Position numbers and translations under genes: made by a program. Of a stretch of 5,661 nucleotides of DNA, positions 1-4,364 are shown in pieces. Under the pieces are notes generated by a model. The model made no database searches and was not told the DNA's origin. It saw only the letters and a list, made by a program, of their open reading frames with translations. Every line of letters starts with the position of its first letter. Position 1 is the first letter of the stretch. The stretch comes from Pseudomonadota bacterium (GTDB lineage: Bacteria; Pseudomonadota; Alphaproteobacteria; Sphingomonadales; SMXR01): positions 1 to 5,661 of the forward strand of contig JADFFP010000094.1 of NCBI GenBank assembly GCA_022568115.1. Direction: 5' to 3'.

Positions 1-1
1 G

Positions 2-457
2 TTGATCCCCGGCGAAAACGACGGCGCCGCCGAGATTGAGGAGATGACCCAGTGGATCATGAAAAACCTCGGCCCCGACGTGCCATTGCACTTCTCGGCT
101 TTTCATCCCGACTATAAGATGCTCGACACGCCCCCCACGCCGCCTGAAACCTTGTTGCGGGCGCGCGACATCGCACGCGGGAACGGTCTCAATTATGTCT
201 ACACGGGCAACATCCATGACAAGGCCTCGGCCAGCACCTATTGCAGCAATTGTGGCGAGCTGTTGATTGGCCGCGACTGGCATGAGCTGTCCGATTGGAA
301 TCTGCGTTTCGACGGCAATTTTTCCGGCAACTGCGGCAACTGCGGCACTCCCGTGCCCGGCCGGTTCGACGGCCCGCCGGGCGACTGGGGCCGCAAACGC
401 AGGCGGGTGCGCTTCGAGGTGCCAGCAGCTGGATACATCGTGGCAGGAGTAAAGTAA
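2..457 (+). CDS. amrS: AmmeMemoRadiSam system radical SAM enzyme, C-terminal part (5' end outside window)
   Basis: This is the C-terminal 151 residues of a radical SAM protein of the AmrS family (COG1180, related to pyruvate formate-lyase activating enzymes), which usually co-occurs with AMMECR1 and Memo proteins and whose substrate is not firmly known. Family hallmarks are visible: IPGENDG near the left end, then HFSAFHPDYKMLD (about residues 30-42), PPTPPETLLRAR, and NYVYTGNIHD (64-73). A C-terminal zinc-ribbon-like pair of motifs follows, YCSNC (Cys81, Cys84) and NCGNC (Cys111, Cys114). The radical SAM CxxxCxxC cluster motif belongs to the N-terminal half and is not in the window. The first codon, TTG at position 2, is almost certainly an internal Leu of the family's LIPGEN motif and not a start. 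The gene converges on plsY. No partner (AMMECR1 or Memo) is visible here. Family assignment is strong; the function of the system is inferred only from family membership. Confidence 0.88.
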   Translation: MIPGENDGAAEIEEMTQWIMKNLGPDVPLHFSAFHPDYKMLDTPPTPPETLLRARDIARGNGLNYVYTGNIHDKASASTYCSNCGELLIGRDWHELSDWNLRFDGNFSGNCGNCGTPVPGRFDGPPGDWGRKRRRVRFEVPAAGYIVAGVK

Positions 458-658
458 CCTGTTACACGGCCGCCGGCGGCATTGTCATGTTAACCTGGCT
501 GGGCATTGCTATTGATGCGGGCGGTTTATTCAGAGTCCAGTGAAGCACAATGCGGATCGGCGGCAACAGATACAAAGCAGACATGATCCACTGAAAAACC
601 GACGCTCCGAGCGTTGTTTCGGCAAAATTTCAAACTGAGACACTACCGGCGGCTGGGG
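458..658. other. Convergent intergenic gap between amrS and plsY
   Basis: This 201-bp spacer separates two genes that end toward each other, and I see no credible coding region in it. It contains several short dyads. GTAAC-CT-GTTAC (454-465) overlaps the amrS stop codon, and a perfect 12-bp palindrome GCCGCCGGCGGC lies at 469-480. A weak nested dyad follows, with arms AACC (492-495) and GGTT (523-526) around GCAT (503-506) and ATGC (515-518), ending in GGTTTATT. None is a convincing plus-strand terminator for amrS. The clearest terminator-like element acts on the minus strand and is listed separately. Confidence 0.6.
594..616 (-). terminator. Probable intrinsic terminator of the ruvX-pyrB-plsY block
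   Basis: Read on the minus strand, the arms ACGCT (614-610) and AGCGT (606-602) form a perfect 5-bp stem with loop CGG. An outer C-G pair (616/600) lies beyond one mismatch. One G follows and then five T (598-594). Just upstream, a CCG (622-620) can pair with the trailing CGG (601-599) to lengthen the stem with a bulge. The element begins about 40 nt after the plsY stop, where a terminator for this minus-strand block is expected. The stem is short, so efficiency is uncertain. Read on the plus strand it lacks a proper T-tract. Confidence 0.5.
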
Positions 659-1252
659 TTACTTTTGTGACTTGCGGCCTATTTTAGGTTCCCCGCCCCT
701 GATCAGGCGCTGGATATTTTCGCGGTGGGCGATCAGGATCACCGCAGTCATGACAAAGGCCCACATGACGCTGATGCGGGGGCCGAGAAACAAAAGATAG
801 ACAGGGGCGGCGATGGCGGTGACCAGCGAGGCCAGGGACGAGATGCGAAAAGCCGCCGCCACCAGCGCCCAGGTCAGGATCCCGGCCAGGCCGGCCAGCC
901 AGGACAGGCCTAGGATGGCGCCGATAAAGGTCGCTACCCCCTTGCCCCCCTTGAACCCCAGCCAGACCGGGTAAACATGGCCCAGGAAAGCGGCAAAACC
1001 GGCCATCGCCATAAAATCAGGGGCGATCTGCCGCGCCAGGAGGACCGCGGCGATGCCCTTGGCGATATCCAGCAGCAGCGTGGCCGCCGCCAGGCCTTTA
1101 TTTCCGGTCCTCAGCACGTTGGTGGCGCCGATGTTGCCGGAGCCGGTCTTCCGGATATCCCCCTTGCCGGCGAATTTGGTCAGCAGCAGCCCGAACGGGA
1201 TTGAGCCCATCAGGTAGCCAAGCGCTATCGCCAAGATTTCCGGGGAGATCAT
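659..1252 (-). CDS. plsY: Glycerol-3-phosphate acyltransferase PlsY (acyl-phosphate dependent)
   Basis: PlsY is an integral membrane enzyme that transfers the acyl group of acyl-phosphate to sn-1 of glycerol 3-phosphate, the first committed step of phospholipid synthesis, together with PlsX. The 197-residue length is normal. The conserved cytoplasmic motifs are all present: GSIPFG (16-21), GSGNIGATNVLR (37-48), GHVYPVWLGFKGGKGVAT (91-108) and HRENIQRLIRGGEPKIG (176-192). Between them are hydrophobic stretches consistent with the usual multi-pass topology (roughly 3-25, 54-76, 80-98, 109-133 and 140-173). The ATG start at 1252 directly follows the pyrB stop (TAG-ATG, no spacer). There is no strong Shine-Dalgarno inside the pyrB end, so translation is probably coupled to pyrB. 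In many Alphaproteobacteria plsY is followed by dprA; here the next gene is the convergent amrS. Identification is secure. Confidence 0.96.
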   Translation of the reverse strand: MISPEILAIALGYLMGSIPFGLLLTKFAGKGDIRKTGSGNIGATNVLRTGNKGLAAATLLLDIAKGIAAVLLARQIAPDFMAMAGFAAFLGHVYPVWLGFKGGKGVATFIGAILGLSWLAGLAGILTWALVAAAFRISSLASLVTAIAAPVYLLFLGPRISVMWAFVMTAVILIAHRENIQRLIRGGEPKIGRKSQK

Positions 1253-2188
1253 CTATTTTCTCAAGCGCCGGGTCAGCAAGTCGAGCACCGCCATGCGGAC
1301 CGCGACTCCGTTTTTCACCTGATCAAGAATGACCGAACGGTCCGGATCATCGGCCACCTCGTCAGCGATTTCCACCCCCCGGTTGATCGGCCCGGGGTGC
1401 ATGACAATGGCGTCCGGTTTGGCTAGGGCGAACTTTTCCCGGGAAAGGCCAAATTCTTTGAAGTACTTTTCAAGCGGCGGTTTGCTTTCCATCCGCTCCA
1501 GCTGGACCCGCAGCATCATCACCACGTCTGCTGCTTCAAGGGCTTCATTCATGGTGGCGGCGCCTTTGACGCCCGCGGGAAGCGTTGCAGGCATCAGGCC
1601 GGCCGGGCCGAAGGCGCGGACATTGGCCCCCAGTTTGGTTAAAAGGTAAAAGTTTGAACGGGCCACCCGGGAATGTGCAATGTCGCCGCAAATAGCGATG
1701 TTGAGGCCCTCGATCCTGCCTTTGCGTCTTTGGATGGTCAGGGCGTCCAGCAACGCCTGGGTTGGGTGTTCGCCACCCCCGTCGCCGGCGTTGACCAGCG
1801 GACAGGGAGAGAATGCCGCCGCTTTTTCAAGCAATCCTTCCTGAGCCTGGCGGACCACCATGATATCCGGCTTCATGGCGGCGATCGCCGCCAGGGTATC
1901 GAGCAGCGTTTCGCCCTTTTTCAGTGATGAGGACGCGCCCTCAAAATTAACCGGTTTGATGCCCAAGCGGCGGGCCGCCAGCTCGAACGACATTTTTGTC
2001 CGGGTCGAGGATTCCAGGAATACATTGATCAAAACCAGCTTGCCAAAACGACCGTCAAACGCGTCCGATTTGTGGCCCAAATCAGCGTAATGGCCGGCCA
2101 GGCCGAGGATTTTTATAAGATCGTCTTTGGAAAGGTCTTTGACGCCAAGCAGGTGGCGGACCGAAAGCAGATGTTTTTCAACACTCAT
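1253..2188 (-). CDS. pyrB: Aspartate carbamoyltransferase catalytic subunit
   Basis: PyrB condenses carbamoyl phosphate with L-aspartate to N-carbamoyl-L-aspartate, the second step of de novo pyrimidine synthesis, in the cytoplasm. The carbamoyl-phosphate domain carries ESSTRTKMSFELAARRLG (59-76), SSSLKKGETLLDT (86-98, Lys91 matching the active-site loop Lys84 of E. coli) and GGGEHPTQALLD (137-148). The aspartate domain carries MMLRVQLERM and HPGPINRG (264-271). From the ATG the protein has 311 residues, typical for the family. Start choice: a TTG at 2191 lies directly before the ATG at 2188. The Shine-Dalgarno-like AAGAGG (2203-2198) is 9 nt from the ATG and 6 nt from the TTG, so I prefer ATG, though a 312-residue form is possible. 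ruvX ends 44 nt upstream and plsY abuts downstream. pyrC, often next to pyrB in related bacteria, is absent. No pyrI-like regulatory subunit is seen. Confidence 0.96.
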   Translation of the reverse strand: MSVEKHLLSVRHLLGVKDLSKDDLIKILGLAGHYADLGHKSDAFDGRFGKLVLINVFLESSTRTKMSFELAARRLGIKPVNFEGASSSLKKGETLLDTLAAIAAMKPDIMVVRQAQEGLLEKAAAFSPCPLVNAGDGGGEHPTQALLDALTIQRRKGRIEGLNIAICGDIAHSRVARSNFYLLTKLGANVRAFGPAGLMPATLPAGVKGAATMNEALEAADVVMMLRVQLERMESKPPLEKYFKEFGLSREKFALAKPDAIVMHPGPINRGVEIADEVADDPDRSVILDQVKNGVAVRMAVLDLLTRRLRK

Positions 2189-2197
2189 CAAAGCTGG

Positions 2198-2203
2198 CCT
2201 CTT
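2198..2203 (-). promoter_or_regulatory. Ribosome binding site of pyrB
   Basis: AAGAGG on the minus strand lies in the short ruvX-pyrB spacer. It is 9 nt before ATG 2188 and 6 nt before TTG 2191, so it supports initiation here but does not by itself exclude the TTG. No separate promoter or terminator is evident in the spacer, consistent with co-transcription from ruvX. Confidence 0.5.
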
Positions 2204-2232
2204 AAATCAATCCCCGGCGCTTGGCAAGGGTT

Positions 2233-2694
2233 TTACAGGTTTTTCATCCTGTCCAGCGCCGCTTGCAGAATGTAGCTGGCGGCCATTTTGTCGACAAGCT
2301 CTTTTCTTCTCTTGCGCGAACGGCCGGCCTCGATCAGGGTTCTGGTCACCGCCAGGGTCGACAGGCGCTCATCCTGAAAAGTGATCGGGAGTGTGGTCAG
2401 CGCCTCGAGGTTTTTGGCGAACTGGCGCACCGACTGGCACCCCGGCCCTTCCGAGCCGCCCATGTTGAGCGGCAGCCCAATGACGAACCCAGCAGCGCCT
2501 TCCCGGGCCGCCGCCGCCAGCAAATCCCTGGCATCCAGGGTAAATTTCCGCCGCCTGATGGTCTTGTAAGGGGAGGCGATGGTCAGCCCGGCGTCCGATA
2601 ACGCGATGCCAATGGTCTTTTCACCCAGATCCAGCCCCATCAGGCGGGCCTTCGGGGCCAGCGCGGCTTTCAAGTCTTTGGGCTCAACTATCAT
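2233..2694 (-). CDS. ruvX: Putative Holliday junction resolvase / pre-16S rRNA nuclease YqgF (RuvX)
   Basis: This is an RNase H-fold nuclease of the YqgF/RuvX family. E. coli YqgF is implicated in 16S rRNA 5'-end maturation, and Holliday-junction resolution has been shown or proposed for relatives. At 153 residues it is in the normal range. Visible motifs are LMGLDLGEKTIGIALSD (18-34, with catalytic Asp22), FVIGLPLNMGGSEGP (70-84), FQDERLST (106-113, with Glu109) and LVDKMAASYIL (133-143, with Asp135). Together these give the expected Asp-Glu-Asp acidic set. The ATG at 2694 leaves an 18-residue N-terminal extension before the first strand. No clear Shine-Dalgarno precedes it, so the exact start is less sure than the identity. 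It is the first gene of the minus-strand block, 44 nt before pyrB. In related genomes it usually lies directly divergent from gatC, whereas here a TetR gene intervenes. Confidence 0.94.
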   Translation of the reverse strand: MIVEPKDLKAALAPKARLMGLDLGEKTIGIALSDAGLTIASPYKTIRRRKFTLDARDLLAAAAREGAAGFVIGLPLNMGGSEGPGCQSVRQFAKNLEALTTLPITFQDERLSTLAVTRTLIEAGRSRKRRKELVDKMAASYILQAALDRMKNL

Positions 2695-2722
2695 CGGGGC
2701 GTGGGTAGCAGAGAATTGTTAA

Positions 2723-2762
2723 ACCGGCAAGGAAAGTAAGTTCATGTAGAAGGCATGCCGGT
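2723..2762. repeat. 7-bp inverted repeat upstream of ruvX
   Basis: ACCGGCA (2723-2729) and TGCCGGT (2756-2762) are perfect inverse complements separated by 26 nt, in the 177-bp spacer between tetR and ruvX. The long loop argues against a transcription terminator, and there is no T-tract beside either arm. It could be a pair of protein-binding half-sites or a weak leader structure for ruvX. I see no convincing sigma-70 promoter for ruvX in this spacer. Confidence 0.35.
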
Positions 2763-2802
2763 CAGGTAAATCAGGCAGGCCCGCCAGGCTGCGGCTACAA
2801 TT

Positions 2803-2843
2803 AAAAAGAAAAAGCCAAGCTCCTTCAAAGCCTGCGGTCTTTG
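2803..2843 (-). terminator. Possible terminator after tetR (imperfect)
   Basis: On the minus strand, about 29 nt past the tetR stop, CAAAG-A-CC (2843-2836) pairs with GG-CTTTG (2832-2826) around a GCA loop, giving 7 bp with one bulged base. A T-rich tract of five T, one C and five T (2813-2803) follows, but 12 nt separate the stem from it, which is too far for a textbook intrinsic terminator. It would separate tetR from ruvX transcription if functional. Confidence 0.3.
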
Positions 2844-2871
2844 TTGAGCAGTCGTTTTATTCGCTATCGGT

Positions 2872-3564
2872 TTATCCTTTTTTATTGGCTGTCAAATACC
2901 CCGCCAGGGCGGATGCAAGGTCACCCAGAAATGCCTGGTTTCGACCTTTGATCAAATCTGAAAGAGGTTCTCCGTACAAAAGAGCTTCCCGAAGTGAAGC
3001 CCCGGCTATAAGAATTGCTAAATCTACCGATTCTTCTCTTACGCCGGAGTTTTCTTCCTTTGCCAACGCCAAAAGCGTGGCTTTTAGTTTCCGGTGAACA
3101 CGTCCGTTCAAGGTTTTTACGAACGCGCGGATTTTTTGATCGCTGGTTTCACGGCTGATCAGCGTCAAAGGTTTCAGGAGGTAATGGTATTCGCCAAAAA
3201 CCTTTGAGACGGCCTCGAAGTAGGCGACAAGAAAACCTTCAAGATTTTCACCTGGCCGGTTGTTCGCCGCAAATAACTTCTGATAGGCGGGTTCAATCTC
3301 TTCACGGATAATTTTTTCCGCCAGAGCCACCAAAAGATGTTCTTTGCTGGAAAAGCGGAAATAGATTGTCCCGATCGCGACCCCGGAAGCTTTTGAGATT
3401 TCAGCCATTGGTATTTTCCCGAAAGGGTGCTGCTTTAAAAGCGCGTGAAAATTATCCAGAACGCTTTCCATTGCCCGGCGGCTGCGCCCTTGCTGGGGAA
3501 TATAAAGACCCGGGATTCCGGCCAGATTCTTGGTTAAGGCCAATTTCGGGGATGTTTTGGTCAT
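2872..3564 (-). CDS. TetR/AcrR-family transcriptional regulator
   Basis: This is a one-component regulator with an N-terminal TetR-type helix-turn-helix and a C-terminal ligand/dimerisation domain of unassigned type. The DNA-binding part is recognisable: RRAMESVLDNFHALLKQ (29-45), then MAEISKASGVAIGTIYFRF (53-71) and SSKEHLL (72-78), matching the family pattern of GVxxGTxYxxFxSKExLL. The helical C-terminal region (about 85-225) does not resemble any subgroup I can name. Length is 230 residues from ATG 3564. A TTG at 3573 would add three residues. Neither start has a good Shine-Dalgarno, and about 25 residues precede the first conserved helix, so the start is uncertain. Base composition differs from its neighbours: 3001-3060 is 26/60 GC, against 43/60 for 2461-2520 in ruvX. 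It sits where ruvX and gatC are normally adjacent, suggesting insertion. Target genes are unknown; autoregulation and control of the divergent gatC promoter are possibilities. Confidence 0.85.
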   Translation of the reverse strand: MTKTSPKLALTKNLAGIPGLYIPQQGRSRRAMESVLDNFHALLKQHPFGKIPMAEISKASGVAIGTIYFRFSSKEHLLVALAEKIIREEIEPAYQKLFAANNRPGENLEGFLVAYFEAVSKVFGEYHYLLKPLTLISRETSDQKIRAFVKTLNGRVHRKLKATLLALAKEENSGVREESVDLAILIAGASLREALLYGEPLSDLIKGRNQAFLGDLASALAGYLTANKKG

Positions 3565-3617
3565 GACGTTCAAATTTTTTTAAAAAATCTACCTTTAAGG
3601 CCTGATTTTATTTCCGC

Positions 3618-3671
3618 TTCAACCAGCCCTCTCAATTTCAACCAACTCTCCTATTCCAAGAGCGGGTTGAA
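3618..3671. repeat. Three TTCAACC sites in the tetR leader (candidate operator)
   Basis: TTCAACCA occurs as a direct repeat at 3618-3625 and 3637-3644, spaced 19 bp, close to two helical turns. A third, inverted copy, GGTTGAA, lies at 3665-3671. The second and third copies form the arms of the hairpin at 3634-3674. Their place in the leader of a TetR-family gene, downstream of its predicted start site, fits an autoregulatory operator. The recognition sequence of this protein is unknown, so this is inference. Confidence 0.35.
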
Positions 3672-3674
3672 ATT
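3634..3674. repeat. 41-nt inverted repeat in the tetR leader
   Basis: AATTTCAACC (3634-3643) and GGTTGAAATT (3665-3674) form a perfect 10-bp stem. After a 2/2 internal loop, CTCT (3646-3649) pairs with AGAG (3659-3662), leaving a 9-nt apical loop. The pairing is in register throughout, giving 14 bp in all. It is not followed by a T-tract on either strand, so it is not a terminator. It lies roughly +17 to +57 of the predicted tetR transcript and could be an operator or an mRNA leader structure. Confidence 0.6.
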
Positions 3675-3697
3675 TAAACGAATTCGAATCGAGTTCT

Positions 3698-3726
3698 ATT
3701 ATATAGAGAAACGTAAGCAGATGCAA
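3698..3726 (-). promoter_or_regulatory. Predicted sigma-70 promoter of tetR
   Basis: On the minus strand a perfect -10 hexamer, TATAAT (3703-3698), is preceded at 17 bp by TTGCAT (3726-3721), a 3/6 match to the -35 consensus. Predicted transcription would start near 3691, giving a leader of about 127 nt to ATG 3564. The overlapping palindromes CGAATTCG (3679-3686) and ATTCGAAT (3682-3689) fall at the start of this transcript. The -35 box sits directly beside the tandem array. Confidence 0.5.
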
Positions 3727-3727
3727 T

Positions 3728-3883
3728 AATTATCTCCCAAATTTTCTCCCATAAATTATCTCCTAAATTTTCTCCCATACTTTTACTCCCAATATTTTCT
3801 CCCATAAATTATCTCCTAAATTTTCTCCCATACTTTTACTCCCAATATTTTCTCCCATAAATTATTTCCTAAATTTTCTCATT
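3728..3883. repeat. Nested G-free tandem repeat (53-bp period; 26/27-bp and 13-14-bp subunits)
   Basis: A 53-bp unit starts at 3741 and recurs exactly at 3794. A third, partial copy (3847-3880) has one C-to-T change at 3865. Each 53-bp unit is two related halves, of 26 bp (3753-3778, 3806-3831) and 27 bp (3779-3805, 3832-3858), with a divergent first copy at 3728-3752 and a degenerate last copy at 3859-3883. Every half splits again into two 13-14-bp units of the form (A)WTTWTCTCCYAWA. The plus strand has no G from 3724 to 3883. The period is not a multiple of three, so it is not a coding repeat. There are no unique spacers, so it is not a CRISPR array. It fills the space between the predicted tetR and gatC -35 boxes. 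Confidence 0.93.
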
Positions 3884-3911
3884 GAAAGTGACATCCCGAA
3901 CAAATTATAAA
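3882..3911 (+). promoter_or_regulatory. Predicted sigma-70 promoter of gatCA(B)
   Basis: TTGAAA (3882-3887, 5/6 to consensus) and TATAAA (3906-3911, 5/6) are separated by 18 bp. Transcription would start near 3918 and give a leader of about 160 nt before gatC. The -35 box overlaps the last two bases of the degenerate final repeat copy. No better promoter is evident between here and gatC. Confidence 0.45.
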
Positions 3912-3922
3912 TTAGCCGCACT

Positions 3923-3999
3923 TTTGTGGATGCATTTAAAGATTTTTATGCACTGCAGGTGATGATTGCCCCTGCAGTAAAAATTCATGCACTCACAAA
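3923..3999 (+). repeat. 77-nt composite stem-loop in the gatC leader
   Basis: Four nested pairings share one axis. They are TTTGTG (3923-3928) with CACAAA (3994-3999), TGCAT (3931-3935) with ATGCA (3987-3991), ATTTTT (3942-3947) with AAAAAT (3979-3984), and ACTGCAGG (3952-3959) with CCTGCAGT (3971-3978). They leave an 11-nt apical loop and about 25 paired bases, with a 2/2 internal loop, a 6/2 internal loop and a 4-nt bulge. T lies before and A after the inner stem, the reverse of an intrinsic terminator on both strands. It begins about five bases into the predicted gatC transcript, so it may be a 5' leader structure or a protein-binding palindrome. It matches no riboswitch class I recognise. 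Confidence 0.6.
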
Positions 4000-4063
4000 C
4001 ATAATCAAATGCCTTAAGCCTTGCTTTTTTGGGGGTGGGGATTTAATGTCCGCGCCGTAATTC

Positions 4064-4070
4064 AAAGGGA
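4064..4070 (+). promoter_or_regulatory. Ribosome binding site of gatC
   Basis: AAAGGGA lies 6 nt upstream of ATG 4077, an ideal distance, and fixes the gatC start. The spacer, ATTTTT, is AT-only and likely unstructured. Confidence 0.75.
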
Positions 4071-4076
4071 ATTTTT

Positions 4077-4364
4077 ATGTCCGTCGACAAGAAAACCGTC
4101 AAGAAAATCGCCCATCTGGCGCGTGTCGCGCTGGCCGATGACAAGCTCGAGGTTCTGGCGGGCGAGCTCAACAACATCCTGGCCTTCGTCGAGCAGTTGA
4201 GCGAGGTCGACACGGATAAAGTCGAGCCGATGACCTCGGCGGTCGAGATGAAGCTGCATTGGCGCGCCGATCAGGTCACCGATGGCGCCAAGGCCGAGGA
4301 TATCCTGGCCAACGCGTCCGGGACCGAGTTCGGCTTTTTCGCGGTTCCGAAAGTGATCGAATAA
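4077..4364 (+). CDS. gatC: Asp-tRNA(Asn)/Glu-tRNA(Gln) amidotransferase subunit C
   Basis: GatC is the small scaffold subunit that wraps around GatA and GatB in the GatCAB complex, which converts Glu-tRNA(Gln) to Gln-tRNA(Gln) and, in many species, Asp-tRNA(Asn) to Asn-tRNA(Asn). The 95-residue length is typical. Recognisable family segments are the N-terminal helix ([12 protein letters not shown], 8-19), then [23 protein letters not shown], and the C-terminal [10 protein letters not shown]. The start is supported by a well-placed Shine-Dalgarno. The stop overlaps the gatA start by one base (TAATG), so the two genes are probably co-transcribed and translationally coupled. The long leader with a large hairpin upstream is unusual for this gene. 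Identification is secure. Confidence 0.96.
   Translation: MSVDKKTVKKIAHLARVALADDKLEVLAGELNNILAFVEQLSEVDTDKVEPMTSAVEMKLHWRADQVTDGAKAEDILANASGTEFGFFAVPKVIE

Larger units (their letters stand above)
3565..4076. other. AT-rich divergent intergenic region between tetR and gatC
   Basis: This 512-bp region has no credible protein gene. From the tetR side it contains a tetR leader with three TTCAACC-type sites and a 41-nt hairpin, a predicted minus-strand promoter, and a 156-bp G-free nested tandem repeat. A predicted plus-strand promoter, a 77-nt composite hairpin in the gatC leader, a T6-G5 run (4025-4035), and the gatC ribosome binding site follow. The T-run at 4025-4030 lacks a proper stem and is not called a terminator. 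The elements are listed separately. Confidence 0.8.

Noticed and set aside
469..480. GCCGCCGGCGGC as a terminator stem for amrS
   Set aside because: It is a perfect palindrome but leaves no room for a loop, and no T-tract follows on the plus strand.
2221..2601. 126-codon plus-strand open frame opposite ruvX
   Set aside because: It is a shadow of ruvX, whose catalytic motifs are all in the minus-strand frame.
2720..2746. Eight-codon leader peptide (ATG to TAA, minus strand) before ruvX
   Set aside because: It has no clear ribosome binding site, no runs of regulatory codons and no attenuator structure. Such short frames occur by chance.
3674..3805. 43-residue minus-strand open frame with a good Shine-Dalgarno inside the array
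   Set aside because: It is created by the repeat, changes frame in the neighbouring copies, continues through the tetR promoter, and has no recognisable protein features. It is reported only as a translation-signal observation.
3728..3883. CRISPR array
   Set aside because: The repeats are contiguous with no unique spacers of constant length, and no cas gene is nearby. It is a nested tandem repeat.
3728..3883. G-quadruplex on the minus strand
   Set aside because: There are eight GGG runs, but intervening stretches are about 10 nt or more and several units carry only GG, so it does not meet the usual short-loop pattern.
4006..4031. Terminator or attenuator ending in T6 before gatC
   Set aside because: The sequence before the T-run pairs only weakly (2-3 bp segments). 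GCCTTAAGCCTTGC is a short direct repeat, not a stable stem.
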